Positions 8,319 to 16,929 of a stretch of 64,000 nt of DNA are shown piece by piece. The position numbers and the translations under genes were made by a program. Each line of letters begins with the position of its first letter. Position 1 is the first letter of the stretch. Where the stretch lies: assembly GCF_003585765.1 (NCBI RefSeq), contig NZ_CP021235.1, positions 3,968,001 to 4,032,000 on the forward strand, read 5' to 3'. The notes under the pieces were generated by a model. It worked only from the letters and a program-made list of their open reading frames with translations, was not told where the DNA came from and did no database searches. The DNA is from Pontibacter actiniarum. GTDB lineage: Bacteria > Bacteroidota > Bacteroidia > Cytophagales > Hymenobacteraceae.

Positions 8319-9029
8319 ATGCAGGAACAGGAAAAAACGAATTTATACTTGGTGCCGACGCCCATCGGCAATCTGGAGGATATCACCCTACGCGCTATTC
8401 GGGTGCTTAAAGAGGTGGATGTTATACTTGCCGAGGACACGCGCACCAGCGGTAAGCTGCTGCAGCACCTGGGCATCGAAAAGCGCATGCACAGCCACCA
8501 CCTCCACAACGAGCACAAGGCCACGGCCCACCTGGTGGACCGCCTGAAGGCAGGGGAGGTGATGGCCCTGATCTCTGACGCGGGCACGCCGGGCATTTCG
8601 GACCCCGGCTTTTACCTGGTGCGGGAGTGCCTCAAGCACGACCTGAAGGTGGAGTGCCTGCCGGGGGCCACGGCTTTTGTGCCGGCGCTGGTGAAATCCG
8701 GCTTTAGCACCGACCGCTTCACCTTTGAAGGCTTCCTGCCGTTGAAGAAAGGACGCCAGACGCGCCTGCAGAGCCTGGCGGAAGAGGAGCGAACCATGAT
8801 TTTCTACGAGTCCCCGCACCGCCTGCTCAAGACGCTCACGCAGTTTAAAGAGTACTTCGGAGCCGAGCGCGAGGCCTCTGTTTCACGTGAAATCACGAAA
8901 ATGTTCGAGGAAACCATCAACGGAACTTTAGAGGAGTTGATTGAGATTTTCAATAACAAAGCCATCAAAGGAGAGTTTGTACTGGTGGTATCCGGGGCGC
9001 CCAAGGGCGGAAAAGCCGATAAGGAGTAA
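8319..9029 (+). CDS. rsmI: 16S rRNA (cytidine(1402)-2'-O)-methyltransferase RsmI
   Basis: The 236-residue protein shows the tetrapyrrole-methylase fold with RsmI hallmarks: 'LVPTPIGNLEDIT' near residue 10, 'LAEDTRTSGKLL' near 38, 'SDAGTPGISDPG' near 84, 'PGATAFVPAL' near 110 and 'SREITKMFEE' near 190. It methylates the 2'-O of C1402 in the 16S rRNA decoding centre using SAM. The start is the ATG at 8319, since the longer frame to 8265 lacks conservation and overlaps the promoter-like element. The DUF4105 gene starts one base after the stop, so both are probably co-transcribed. A parS-like 14/16 palindrome lies inside the codons for SVSREI (8879-8894). Confidence 0.93.
   Translation: MQEQEKTNLYLVPTPIGNLEDITLRAIRVLKEVDVILAEDTRTSGKLLQHLGIEKRMHSHHLHNEHKATAHLVDRLKAGEVMALISDAGTPGISDPGFYLVRECLKHDLKVECLPGATAFVPALVKSGFSTDRFTFEGFLPLKKGRQTRLQSLAEEERTMIFYESPHRLLKTLTQFKEYFGAEREASVSREITKMFEETINGTLEELIEIFNNKAIKGEFVLVVSGAPKGGKADKE
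8879..8894. other. parS-like palindrome (14 of 16 bases) inside rsmI
   Basis: TGTTTCACGTGAAATC matches the ParB-binding consensus TGTTTCACGTGAAACA at the first 14 positions, including the perfect 12-bp palindrome TTTCACGTGAAA. It falls in codons for a conserved RsmI segment, so it could be coincidental. A perfect site exists at 51916. Confidence 0.4.
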
Positions 9030-9030
9030 C

Positions 9031-10263
9031 ATGAAGAACTACATCAAAAAAATAACGCTGGCTTTGCTGCTCAGCCTTTTTACCCTGCCAAGCTGGGCAC
9101 AGTTTGAGGAAATGCAGCTTTCGCCGCAGGCAAAGATCAGCCTCATCACCTGCTCCAGCGGGCCGGAGCTTTACGCGATCTTCGGGCACAGCGCCGTGCG
9201 CGTTAACGACCCCGCCTCCGGCCTGGACATCATCTTCAACTACGGCACCTTCGACTTTAACGAGCCGAACTTCTACCTCAAGTTCGCGCGGGGCAAGCTC
9301 AGGTACAAGCTCTCGGTGGCGTACTTCCGCGATTTTGTGTACAGCTACTCCATGGATAACCGCTCGGTGTATGAGCAGGAGCTGAACCTGACGGAGGCCG
9401 AAAAGCAAAAATACTGGGCCTTCCTGACAAACAACTACCTTCCGGCCAACCGCTTTTACCTCTACGACTTCTTCTTCGATAACTGCGCCACCCGCATCCG
9501 CGACGGTCTGGAGGCGACCTTCCCGAACCAGCTGGCCTTCAACATCAGCCAGTTCGACAAGGACTACAGCTTCCGTAACCTCATTGACCTGTACCTGGGC
9601 CCACAGCCTTGGGGCGACTTTGGGATAGACCTGGCTCTGGGCGCCCGCATTGACCAGGAGGCCACCCCGTACCAGTACATGTTTCTGCCGGAGTACCTCT
9701 CCAAAGGGTTTGCCAACGCCACACTGGCCCAAGGCGGCCAGCCCAAGCCGCTGACCCTGGAGCGCAGGGTTATTTTTGAGCGCGACCCCATACCGATGGA
9801 GGCCGGGTGGTTTACACCGCAGCTGTTGCTGTGGGCTTTCCTGCTCGTAACAGTGGCCCTCACGGTGGCGGATTTTGTGAAGCGCCGGCGCAGCCGCGTG
9901 TTCGACATGGTGCTGTTCTTTCTCATGGGCCTGCTGGGCATCGTGCTGCTCCTGCTTTGGTTTGCCACCGACCACCAGGCGACAGCCTACAACTTTAACC
10001 TGCTCTGGGCAGTGCCGACACATGCGGTGGTAGCCTTTTTCCTGGGCCGCCAGGTGCTCCGCGAATGGGTACGGAAGTACATGCTGGTAACGGCCATACT
10101 TGCCGCTGTGGTGCTTATTGGCTGGCCGCTGTGGCCACAGCTGTACCACGCGGCCTTTCTGCCATTAGTGGTGGCACTGGCACTTCGGGCGGCTTATACC
10201 GTATGGTTCTCTAAAAAGGCCACGGCCGTAGTCACAAACCAAAGTGTAGAACAGAAAATATGA
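9031..10263 (+). CDS. DUF4105 domain membrane protein
   Basis: The 410-residue protein starts with a signal peptide (cleavage around PSWA|QF). It continues with a DUF4105 domain marked by 'SGPELYAIFGHSAVRV', 'FNYGTFDF' and 'YDFFFDNCATRIRDG'. This domain is widespread in Bacteroidetes and belongs to a papain/NlpC-like cysteine peptidase-type fold according to family descriptions, with conserved His and Cys visible here; the activity is unknown. Four to five membrane segments occupy the C-terminal third (from about residue 270). The start at 9031 follows the rsmI stop by one base, and the end overlaps the next gene by four bases (ATGA), so rsmI, this gene and the IMPase gene form an operon. Confidence 0.85.
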   Translation: MKNYIKKITLALLLSLFTLPSWAQFEEMQLSPQAKISLITCSSGPELYAIFGHSAVRVNDPASGLDIIFNYGTFDFNEPNFYLKFARGKLRYKLSVAYFRDFVYSYSMDNRSVYEQELNLTEAEKQKYWAFLTNNYLPANRFYLYDFFFDNCATRIRDGLEATFPNQLAFNISQFDKDYSFRNLIDLYLGPQPWGDFGIDLALGARIDQEATPYQYMFLPEYLSKGFANATLAQGGQPKPLTLERRVIFERDPIPMEAGWFTPQLLLWAFLLVTVALTVADFVKRRRSRVFDMVLFFLMGLLGIVLLLLWFATDHQATAYNFNLLWAVPTHAVVAFFLGRQVLREWVRKYMLVTAILAAVVLIGWPLWPQLYHAAFLPLVVALALRAAYTVWFSKKATAVVTNQSVEQKI

Positions 10264-11063
10264 ACCTACAGGAAACAGCGAACAAACTAAACATACTTTG
10301 CCGCAGCGTCGGCACGTTTATAAGCCAAGAGGGCGAGCGCTTCGACCGCTCCAAGGTGGAAATGAAAGGCTTTAACGACCTCGTGTCTTATGTAGACAAG
10401 GAGGCGGAGAAGCAACTGGTGGACGGGCTGCAAAGCATTCTGCCCGAGGCTGGCTTTATCACTGAGGAGGGCACCGCCACCACCCGCGGCGAGCGCTACA
10501 ACTGGGTCATCGACCCGCTGGACGGCACAACCAACTTTACCCACAGCCTGCCGGTTTACTGCGTGAGCGTGGGCCTGCTGGACGGCGACAAAGTCGTGCT
10601 GGGCACTGTGTACGACCCAAACCGCGACGAGTGCTTCTGGGCCTACAAAGGCGGCGGCGCCTACTGCAACGACACCGCCATTAAGGTGTCTGACGCGCCC
10701 GCGCTGAAAGACGGCCTCATCGCCACCGGCTTCCCGTACCATGACTTCGGGCTGACGCAGCAGTACCTGCAGGTGCTGGGCTCTTTCATGTCTAAATCGC
10801 ATGGGGTCCGCCGGATGGGGTCTGCCGCCATTGACCTGGTGTATGTAGCCTGCGGGCGGTTCGAAGGCTTCTTCGAATATAACCTGAACCCCTGGGATGT
10901 TGCGGCAGGCGCCGTAATTGTGCAGGAGGCAGGTGGCAGGGTCAGCAAGTTTACCGAAGACGGGGACTTTGTGTTTGGCCGGGAGATTATCGCCAGCAAC
11001 GGCCATGTGCACCCGGAGATGCAGCAGACCATCGCCGAGTTCTGGAAAAAAGACCTGGACTAA
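10260..11063 (+). CDS. Inositol monophosphatase family protein
   Basis: The 267-residue protein carries the inositol monophosphatase metal-binding motifs: E69/E70 in 'ITEEG', 'DPLDGTTNF' at residues 85-93 and 'WDVAAGAVIV' near residue 213. These bind the Mg ions that position the phosphate ester. Family members hydrolyse myo-inositol-1-phosphate, and homologues such as SuhB also affect transcription and ribosome assembly; the physiological substrate here is not evident. The start codon overlaps the stop of the DUF4105 gene (ATGA), which implies translational coupling in the rsmI operon. Confidence 0.9.
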   Translation: MNLQETANKLNILCRSVGTFISQEGERFDRSKVEMKGFNDLVSYVDKEAEKQLVDGLQSILPEAGFITEEGTATTRGERYNWVIDPLDGTTNFTHSLPVYCVSVGLLDGDKVVLGTVYDPNRDECFWAYKGGGAYCNDTAIKVSDAPALKDGLIATGFPYHDFGLTQQYLQVLGSFMSKSHGVRRMGSAAIDLVYVACGRFEGFFEYNLNPWDVAAGAVIVQEAGGRVSKFTEDGDFVFGREIIASNGHVHPEMQQTIAEFWKKDLD

Positions 11064-11094
11064 ACTTTTTATACCTCAGCAGAGTTTTAATGTT

Positions 11095-11274
11095 ATGATA
11101 CAGCAACTCCTCATACTGCTCATATTTCTGGTAGCAGTGGCCTATATGGGCCGCATGCTTTACCGCAGCTTCGCAGCCAAAAGCGGCTGTGCCAAAGGCT
11201 GCGGCGGCGCCTGCTCCACCATTGATTTCAAGAAAATACAGAAGGACCTGGAGAAGCAGCAGGCAAAGGCCTAA
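11095..11274 (+). CDS. Small Cys-rich single-pass membrane protein (FeoB-associated type)
   Basis: The 59-residue product has one N-terminal membrane helix (residues 4-22, LLILLIFLVAVAYMG), then the cysteine cluster 'SGCAKGCGGACS' and a charged tail. This is the layout of the FeoB-associated Cys-rich membrane protein family (PF12669), proposed to assist ferrous iron transport. No feoA or feoB is seen in this window, so the iron link is family-based only. The ATG at 11095 lies 31 bases after the IMPase stop and may belong to the same transcript. Confidence 0.75.
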   Translation: MIQQLLILLIFLVAVAYMGRMLYRSFAAKSGCAKGCGGACSTIDFKKIQKDLEKQQAKA

Positions 11275-11383
11275 AGCCCCTGACCGTTGCTCCAGATACA
11301 GTTTTCGTGCATCCCTTTGTATCTAAACTTTCTTTTTGCGTATAGTTCAGTACTTGAGTTTGTAACCACTTAAATAAGATACT

Positions 11384-11722
11384 ATGCAAGATAAAGTTGA
11401 AGAAAGATCTTTAGTGAACGTACTTAACCGCCTCCGCAAGGACGGCTTTAAGCATGATTTTAAAGTGTCGGACGATGGCAAACTGCGTACGATGGACGAA
11501 AAGGAGCAGTACAGCCCAGAGGAGGTGCGTATTGTAGACCACTACCGGTTCGAAGGCGAAAGCAACCCGGATGACATGTCGATCCTGTATGCGCTGGAGA
11601 CGAAGTCTGGCCTGAAGGGCACCATTTCAAACTCCTTCGGCCCTTATGCCGACGAAAAAGTGGACACGTTTCTGAAGCAGGTAGAGGACCTGGGCAAAAA
11701 CCTGGATAAAGACGATAAGTAA
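11384..11722 (+). CDS. Conserved hypothetical protein (112 aa, soluble)
   Basis: This 112-residue, charge-rich soluble protein starts MQDKVEERSLVNVLNRL. Related short Bacteroidetes proteins are often labelled 'phosphoribosylpyrophosphate synthetase', but no PRPP-synthase motif is visible here and I would not repeat that name. There is no signal peptide. The stop codon overlaps the left arm of a perfect 20-bp terminator hairpin. The role is unknown. Confidence 0.75.
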   Translation: MQDKVEERSLVNVLNRLRKDGFKHDFKVSDDGKLRTMDEKEQYSPEEVRIVDHYRFEGESNPDDMSILYALETKSGLKGTISNSFGPYADEKVDTFLKQVEDLGKNLDKDDK

Positions 11723-11763
11723 CAACAGAAAGGGCCGATACGATATCGGCCCTTTCTGTTGTT
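11721..11763. terminator. Perfect 20-bp bidirectional terminator
   Basis: Arms 11721-11740 and 11744-11763 are perfectly complementary over 20 bp with a 3-nt loop (CGA). The hairpin lies between two convergent genes and can serve both. The left arm begins inside the TAA of the plus-strand gene. Confidence 0.85.
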
Positions 11764-11785
11764 ACTGTTTCTGCATCAGCGAACC

Positions 11786-12718
11786 TTATTGGCCATTGCC
11801 GCTCAGGCCCTGGCCATTTTTTATGGAAGCGGAAATGGTTTTGAGCTCCTCGCTTAGCTTTTCGCCGCCCTTTATACCGAAGTCGAGGGTGCGAATCGGG
11901 AACGGGATCAGGATATCATTGGCATCGAAGGCTTTCTTGATTCGGATGATGGCATCGCTTTTGGCCCCAACATAGTCCACCTGGCGGCTGTAGCTGATCC
12001 AGAAGCGGGCTTTAAAGTTGATGGAGCTGTCGCCGAAGGCATCGTACATCACCTCAACGTCACGCGTCTTCACACGGTTCTTCACATCCTGCAGCGCCTC
12101 TATCACAACCTGCTGCACCTGCTCCAGGTCCTCGGCATACGAAACGCCTACCTCCACATCTACCCGCCGCACCCCATGGACCGAGAAGTTGGTCAGTGGG
12201 TTTTCGAACACCATTTTGTTCGGCAGCTTCACCAGCTCCCCTGTCACCTTGCGGATATCCACGGTGCGGAGAGTGATGCGCTCAATGATGCCGAAGTAGT
12301 CGTTGGTTTCAATCATATCGCCCACACCGAAAGGTTTCTGCATGGCAATGATCACCCCGGAGATAAAGTTGGCCGCGATATCCTGAAAGGCGAAACCCAA
12401 CGCCAAACCGATGATACCGACACCGGCTAAGAGCGAGATAACGACCTTGTCGAGGTTGAGCACATTCAGCACAAAGAAGAAACCCAGAACAAGCACCCCC
12501 AGATACACCAGCGTCGTCACCAGGTTATTTAGCGCTGCGCTGTGCGAGAAGCGCCCCATCACGCGATCCACGGTGTTGCGCACTACTTTGGCAATGTAAA
12601 AAGTGAGGATGAGCAGAACGAGGGCCACAAACAAGTTTGGCAGCATCAGGATGATATCATCGCTCCAGTCCTCCAGCTTGCTCCACAGCAGCGCTACCGT
12701 TTCATTCAGATCTTTCAT
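11786..12718 (-). CDS. Mechanosensitive ion channel of the MscS family
   Basis: About 310 residues with three N-terminal membrane helices (roughly residues 23-45, 68-90 and 94-115). The pore-lining helix has the MscS pattern 'LAGVGIIGLALGFAFQDIAANFISG', followed by the beta domain 'PFGVGDMIE' and a C-terminal alpha/beta region. It is a small-conductance channel of the inner membrane that releases solutes on hypo-osmotic shock. I prefer the ATG at 12718 (MKDLNETV); an upstream ATG at 12754 would add 12 residues. The gene shares the terminator at 11721-11763 with the convergent gene. Confidence 0.9.
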   Translation of the reverse strand: MKDLNETVALLWSKLEDWSDDIILMLPNLFVALVLLILTFYIAKVVRNTVDRVMGRFSHSAALNNLVTTLVYLGVLVLGFFFVLNVLNLDKVVISLLAGVGIIGLALGFAFQDIAANFISGVIIAMQKPFGVGDMIETNDYFGIIERITLRTVDIRKVTGELVKLPNKMVFENPLTNFSVHGVRRVDVEVGVSYAEDLEQVQQVVIEALQDVKNRVKTRDVEVMYDAFGDSSINFKARFWISYSRQVDYVGAKSDAIIRIKKAFDANDILIPFPIRTLDFGIKGGEKLSEELKTISASIKNGQGLSGNGQ

Positions 12719-12773
12719 ATAGTTCGAAAAGGTTGTTTCTCTTTTAGCCAGCACCCGTTAACCGGCACGAGGT

Positions 12774-13796
12774 TCAGGCCCATACTTTTGTGCCTTCCGT
12801 ACAGTTGCGGCACATCTCTACTTCGCTGCGTGAGCGTAGCAGCGTTTGCCGGAACCGCCCGTACTTCTCGCCGCGCCATACTTGGGTAAAGCTCTGCTGC
12901 TGCAGGTCGCCCTGCCTGTATTCAGCATCCTTGTCAAAGCAGCAGGGCACCACCAGCCCGTCCCAGGTTATTACGCAGGAGTGCCACATCTTCCAGCAGT
13001 GGTTGAGCAGCTTGTTCTTTATGCTGTAGCTGCCGTCGCCGTTGTTGCGGTACCTGGAGTAATAGTCGATGGTGGGGATGAGCGGGGAGCCTTGGCCGTA
13101 ATCGTAGATTTGCGCGGTTTTAAACACCACCTCGTCCACGCCCAGCTCCTTTGCCAGCTCTTTTACGTCCTCCAGCTGGTGCTCGTTGGGCCGCACCACT
13201 AAGAACTGAAACATGATGTGCGGTGTTTTCGAGTTCAGCGCTTTTTTCCACTTCACCACGTTTTTTGTCCCCTCCAGCACCTTTTCAAGTTTTCCGCCCA
13301 CCCGGTAGGCGGCATAGGTGTCCTGCGTGGTGCCGTCTATAGATACGATCAACCTGTCCAGGCCGGATTCCACTGTTTTGCGGGCCGTCTCGTCATCCAG
13401 AAAGTGCGCGTTGGTAGATGTGGCCGTGTAGATGCCCCGGTCAGAGGCGTACTTTACCAGCTCCAGCAGGCTCTTGTGCAAGTACGGCTCCCCCTGAAAA
13501 TAGAAGATCAGGTACATCAGGCGGCGGTGCAAGGCATCGATGGTGCTTTTGAACAGCTCGTCCTGCAGCATGCCGGTGGGGCGGGAGAAGGAGCGGAGGC
13601 CGCTGGGGCACTCGGGGCAGCGCAGGTTGCAGGAGGTAGTCGGCTCCAGCGAAATGCTAAGGGGGTAGCCCCAATGCCTGGCTTTTCCGGTAAGTTTGGA
13701 GTACAGGTAGCTAGCCACCACCTGCAGTGCGTTAAACGCGCGCAGCGGTGTCAGCTTCGATAGAAAGTTAAACCCATCCGTTAGTTGAAGTGCCAT
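12774..13796 (-). CDS. Radical SAM/SPASM domain protein
   Basis: The roughly 340-residue protein has the radical SAM cluster motif 'CNLRCPECPSG' (CxxxCxxC) near residue 60, binding the 4Fe-4S that cleaves S-adenosylmethionine. Its C-terminal SPASM-type cysteines sit in 'CWKMWHSCVITWDGLVVPCC' and 'EMCRNC', likely binding an auxiliary cluster. Proteins of this architecture modify peptides or act as anaerobic enzyme maturases, but no precursor peptide or partner gene is adjacent, so the substrate is unknown. I chose the ATG at 13796 (MALQLTDGF). The downstream MscS gene is on the same strand with a 55-base gap. Confidence 0.88.
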   Translation of the reverse strand: MALQLTDGFNFLSKLTPLRAFNALQVVASYLYSKLTGKARHWGYPLSISLEPTTSCNLRCPECPSGLRSFSRPTGMLQDELFKSTIDALHRRLMYLIFYFQGEPYLHKSLLELVKYASDRGIYTATSTNAHFLDDETARKTVESGLDRLIVSIDGTTQDTYAAYRVGGKLEKVLEGTKNVVKWKKALNSKTPHIMFQFLVVRPNEHQLEDVKELAKELGVDEVVFKTAQIYDYGQGSPLIPTIDYYSRYRNNGDGSYSIKNKLLNHCWKMWHSCVITWDGLVVPCCFDKDAEYRQGDLQQQSFTQVWRGEKYGRFRQTLLRSRSEVEMCRNCTEGTKVWA

Positions 13797-13844
13797 ATAC
13801 AGGACGCAGGAGAGGCAGCGGCTAACCAACAGCCACCGCCAAAG

Positions 13845-13878
13845 AATTAGGGGTAGCCACAGTGGCTACCCCCTAATT
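13845..13878 (-). terminator. Hairpin terminator after the BaeRF3-like gene
   Basis: Bases 13845-13860 pair with 13862-13878 (GGGGTAGCCAC/GTGGCTACCCC core, AATT at both ends). It lies 38 bases beyond the stop of the minus-strand gene at 13916. Confidence 0.7.
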
Positions 13879-13915
13879 TATACTATCTGGCGCTAATGGC
13901 CAAAAAAGCGGCAAT

Positions 13916-15106
13916 TTAGTACCTGAAAAGTGCTTTTACACTAGCACCCCCGTTGGAGCTTTCGGCCAGCCCGTTGTAGCTGCTTACAAAGACCTTACCT
14001 CCCTGCGCCAGCGTTTTCGTGGCAGCCAGGTTTATCAGGTCGTCGTCGCCGCGCTGGTACTCGCTGTGTATCTCAGCAGTGGCGCTCTTGGCGTTGTAGC
14101 TGCCCCACACCGGCTCGCTCGGTGCGATAAAGAGCGTGTCCACGCGGCCATGCACTGCCTCGGCGGCCACGGTGGCAATGTCTTCGGAAGTCGCCCCGGT
14201 TCCGGCCACGTTCTGGTAGCGCGTCAGCGACTCCGTGTGGCTCTGCTGCATCATCGGCTTCACAATCTCCAGCGCTTTCTCGTGGATGTTCTTGATATTG
14301 ATCAGGTCCGCGTTTTCGTCTACCGGCACGTTCTCCGGCACAATGTTTTTGTAGTTGCTGGTCTTGCGGTAGATAGCGCAGTAATGGTCTATACCGGCAA
14401 GCACCAGTGGCTCGTGGGCATCATGCAGGATCTTCTGCAGGCTGTTGTCTACATCGTTCAGGAACTCCCGCACGCGGTCATGCTGCTGGTCGCCCTTAGA
14501 GAAACCACTGGGGTTGCCGAGAATGTTGGTGCCGTTTACCGTGGTTCTGCTGGTGTTAAAGTCCTGGTCGTTGCCCTTCACGTCAAACTTCAGAGACTCG
14601 TTCATCGACTCAGGCACGAACGAGCTGATGTCAATCGGCCTGATTTTCTCGATGGTCGCCTCAAAGAAGCCGATCTTCTCGCGGTACAGGCACAGAATAA
14701 AGAAGCGCCCGTTCTGGCTCAGGATCGGCAGCATCGGCGTGATGTAGAACTGATCCAGCACGTACACCACGTCCGGCATGGTGATAGGCAGCGTGTAATG
14801 CGCCGAGTAGCCTTTGGTGATAAACACGGCCAGCCCCTCCGCCTGGTGGCGCCAGAAATTGTTATCGTTCAGCAACTCTTCGGCTGGTTTCATGTATTCC
14901 TCGATCTCTGCCTCCGGCACGTCGTGCCTTTGCAGCAGGTTGCGGGCTTCTCTGATTTTGTTCTTGAAGAGAATATGGTCCTGACCATTGAGTGTTTCCT
15001 TGCCTGCCCGGTGCGTGGGAATGTATATAGAGATGCACAAGGCGTTCTGTGTGTTGTTCTGCACATTAAGCAGCGTCTCAATGTCATTCTTATTGATTAA
15101 TGCCAT
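13916..15106 (-). CDS. BaeRF3-like (bacterial archaeo-eukaryotic release factor) family protein
   Basis: The 396-residue soluble protein resembles the bacterial archaeo-eukaryotic release factor family, BaeRF3 group. It has an N-terminal 'CISIYIPTHRAGKE' segment, a central 'NGRFFILCLYREKIGFFEA' strand set, the 'LVLAGIDHYCAIYRK' region, and a C-terminal 'GRVDTLFIAPSEPVWGSY' followed by a beta-rich end. The family is predicted to act on ribosomes, possibly in rescue or in response to translation block; biochemical proof is limited. The gene stands alone between a terminator and a structured 5' leader (15143-15193), which may regulate it. Confidence 0.75.
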   Translation of the reverse strand: MALINKNDIETLLNVQNNTQNALCISIYIPTHRAGKETLNGQDHILFKNKIREARNLLQRHDVPEAEIEEYMKPAEELLNDNNFWRHQAEGLAVFITKGYSAHYTLPITMPDVVYVLDQFYITPMLPILSQNGRFFILCLYREKIGFFEATIEKIRPIDISSFVPESMNESLKFDVKGNDQDFNTSRTTVNGTNILGNPSGFSKGDQQHDRVREFLNDVDNSLQKILHDAHEPLVLAGIDHYCAIYRKTSNYKNIVPENVPVDENADLINIKNIHEKALEIVKPMMQQSHTESLTRYQNVAGTGATSEDIATVAAEAVHGRVDTLFIAPSEPVWGSYNAKSATAEIHSEYQRGDDDLINLAATKTLAQGGKVFVSSYNGLAESSNGGASVKALFRY

Positions 15107-15142
15107 ATGTTTAGTGGTTAAAGTAGAGTATCATTACTTGTT

Positions 15143-15193
15143 TTAAATCCTGTATAAAATAACCTCTGAAACGTGCAGAGGTGTAGGATTTAA
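15143..15193 (-). promoter_or_regulatory. Nested stem-loop in the leader of the BaeRF3-like gene
   Basis: An outer stem (TTAAATCC 15143-15150 with GGATTTAA 15186-15193) encloses an inner stem (CCTCTG 15163-15168 with CAGAGG 15176-15181). It lies 37-87 bases upstream of the start codon at 15106, without a T tract, so a regulatory leader structure is more likely than a terminator. Confidence 0.4.
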
Positions 15194-15261
15194 GTACGCA
15201 GCAAAACAAGCAACGGTTATTGGAACCCTACTTACGGGGCTGGCAACTGGGCAGCGCACGC

Positions 15262-15293
15262 AAAAAAGCCCGGCTCCTTCTCAGGGGCCGGGC
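15262..15293 (-). terminator. Rho-independent terminator after the TlpA-like gene
   Basis: GCCCGGC (15268-15274) pairs with GCCGGGC (15287-15293). On the minus strand six T residues follow (15262-15267). Confidence 0.85.
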
Positions 15294-15321
15294 CAGTACC
15301 GGTCAAAGCCAAACATAGCCG

Positions 15322-16740
15322 CTAGTGCAGGGAGGCCTGCCGCAGCTCCAGGTGCTGCAGCATGTCGTTCACAGCCTCCGGGCTGCTGGGGCGGCGCGCT
15401 TTCAGGCTGATAAAGCGTCCTTTCTCGTCGATCAGAAAGTATGCCGGCACATCCTTCAGGTTGTAGCGCTGCTGCAGTTCGGCAGCCGCGCCCCCGGCAA
15501 ACAGTTGTTCTCCCTGCAGCTTCCTGTCCTGCACCTTCTTCCGCCACTGCGCCTCATCCGTATCCAGGGCCACGTTCAGCACCACGGCCTTCTTCCCTTT
15601 CAACCTGGCGATGAGCTGCTGCAGGTTCGGCAGCTCCATCTGGCAAAGGCCGCAGTCGCTGCGCCAGAAGTTTAAATACACCAGCTGGCCCTGAAAGTCG
15701 CTCAGCGAAACCGTGTCACCGCTTATGCGCCGGAGCGTAAAGTCCGGGGCAGGGCTGCCGATGGCGAAACTTTTGTTGGCACTGTAGCTTTCGGCCAAAT
15801 ACGCGTTAAGGGCGGCATCCTTGCTCTTGGAGGTAAAATCCTGTAACATCTGCTCTGTATAGGCCAGGTGCCCAAACAGGATAGACTGCTTCAGGATCTG
15901 CGCCTGTGCCATCAGGCGTGCCTGGCCCTGCAGCCTCTGCGCCGCAACCTCGTAGCTGGCTTTGTAAAACTGCGCGTTTGCTTCGCCATAGCCGGCCTCC
16001 TGGGCAAAGTAACCCGTGTAGCTGCGGAGAAAGCTCACGAAGGAGGGGCTAAGCCGGTTGGCCGGGCGCTGCATGTCCAGGTTGTTCAGGTAAGTATAAA
16101 AGCCTGCAGAGGGCTTGGAAAGAGCCACCTGCAGCGACTGCTGCCGCAGCGGGTGGTAGCTCAGTTTATCCTTGGCGTAGCTAAACTCCATCTCAGCCAG
16201 CAGGTACTCTTTAAACTGGCCCGACACCGGGCTCTTGGCGGCATACTTCTCCAGGCTCTTCAGCTGGTCCTCGCGGCGGTAGTCCAGAAATTCGGTGAAC
16301 TCCTGCTCATTCAGCTTGATGTTCTCGGGCAGTACCTGGTAATCCTCCTCTTCGTCGAAACGGTTGGTGTAGGCCACCAGGTAATTGTTCTCGTTCGCCC
16401 CTTTGCCGCTGTACTTCAGTGTTTTCAGAAACTTCTCGCCGTTAAAGGTGAGCTCCAGGGCATATCCCGGCTCCAAGTACACCTGCACCACCTCGTCGCC
16501 GTGTAGCAACTCGGCCACCATGGCACCCTCCAGCGGTACTTCCATCCGGAAGCTGTCGCCCTGCAGTGCTACTTCCGTTTTCACCTCCTCCGGAATCAGC
16601 GGGTTAGGGTAGGTAATGAGCTCCAGGTAATCGGAGAGGGGCTTGTTGATCTTGCCGCTGATAACGGCTTTGCCCTGGGCCAGCAGTTGGGTAGCAAAGA
16701 GCAGGAGCAGGGCAGGCAGCAGCAGAGAGAGCTTTTTCAT
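15322..16740 (-). CDS. TlpA-family thiol:disulfide oxidoreductase (exported)
   Basis: The 472-residue protein starts with a signal peptide (MKKLSLLLPALLLLFATQLLAQ). An N-terminal beta-rich DUF4369-like domain and a long helical middle region follow. The C-terminal thioredoxin fold begins near residue 330 ('GSPAPDFTLRRISGD') with the active-site CGLC at 363-366 and the cis-Pro segment 'LKDVPAYFLID'. This is the standard Bacteroidetes TlpA/ResA architecture. It is a periplasmic or outer-membrane-associated reductant for disulfides, for example in cytochrome c maturation; the true substrate is unknown. The residues between the cysteines (Gly-Leu) differ from the usual TlpA Pro/Gly pairs. Confidence 0.87.
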   Translation of the reverse strand: MKKLSLLLPALLLLFATQLLAQGKAVISGKINKPLSDYLELITYPNPLIPEEVKTEVALQGDSFRMEVPLEGAMVAELLHGDEVVQVYLEPGYALELTFNGEKFLKTLKYSGKGANENNYLVAYTNRFDEEEDYQVLPENIKLNEQEFTEFLDYRREDQLKSLEKYAAKSPVSGQFKEYLLAEMEFSYAKDKLSYHPLRQQSLQVALSKPSAGFYTYLNNLDMQRPANRLSPSFVSFLRSYTGYFAQEAGYGEANAQFYKASYEVAAQRLQGQARLMAQAQILKQSILFGHLAYTEQMLQDFTSKSKDAALNAYLAESYSANKSFAIGSPAPDFTLRRISGDTVSLSDFQGQLVYLNFWRSDCGLCQMELPNLQQLIARLKGKKAVVLNVALDTDEAQWRKKVQDRKLQGEQLFAGGAAAELQQRYNLKDVPAYFLIDEKGRFISLKARRPSSPEAVNDMLQHLELRQASLH

Positions 16741-16840
16741 GGGGCAGAGGTATTATCGCTTTGGCGTAAGATTTATTGGATTACTACTAGTTGCGCGCGC
16801 TGGCGCCGCACGGCAGCCGCAACAACAAGCCCTTGAACAG

Positions 16841-16871
16841 CAACGCCCCGGAAGATAATTCCGGGGCGTTG
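16841..16871 (-). terminator. Hairpin terminator after radA
   Basis: CAACGCCCCGGAA (16841-16853) pairs perfectly with TTCCGGGGCGTTG (16859-16871). It lies 59 bases beyond the radA stop. A T-rich stretch follows on the plus side, so the hairpin may work in either direction. Confidence 0.65.
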
Positions 16872-16929
16872 CGTTTTTCTATACTTTATCAGAAAATCCA
16901 AATAGCACCTTCTTTAAGCACAAGCCGCT

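Noticed and set aside
8965-10149. 394-codon minus-strand frame over the DUF4105 gene
   Set aside because: Antisense shadow in GC-rich coding sequence; the plus-strand frame has a signal peptide, domain motifs and operon spacing.
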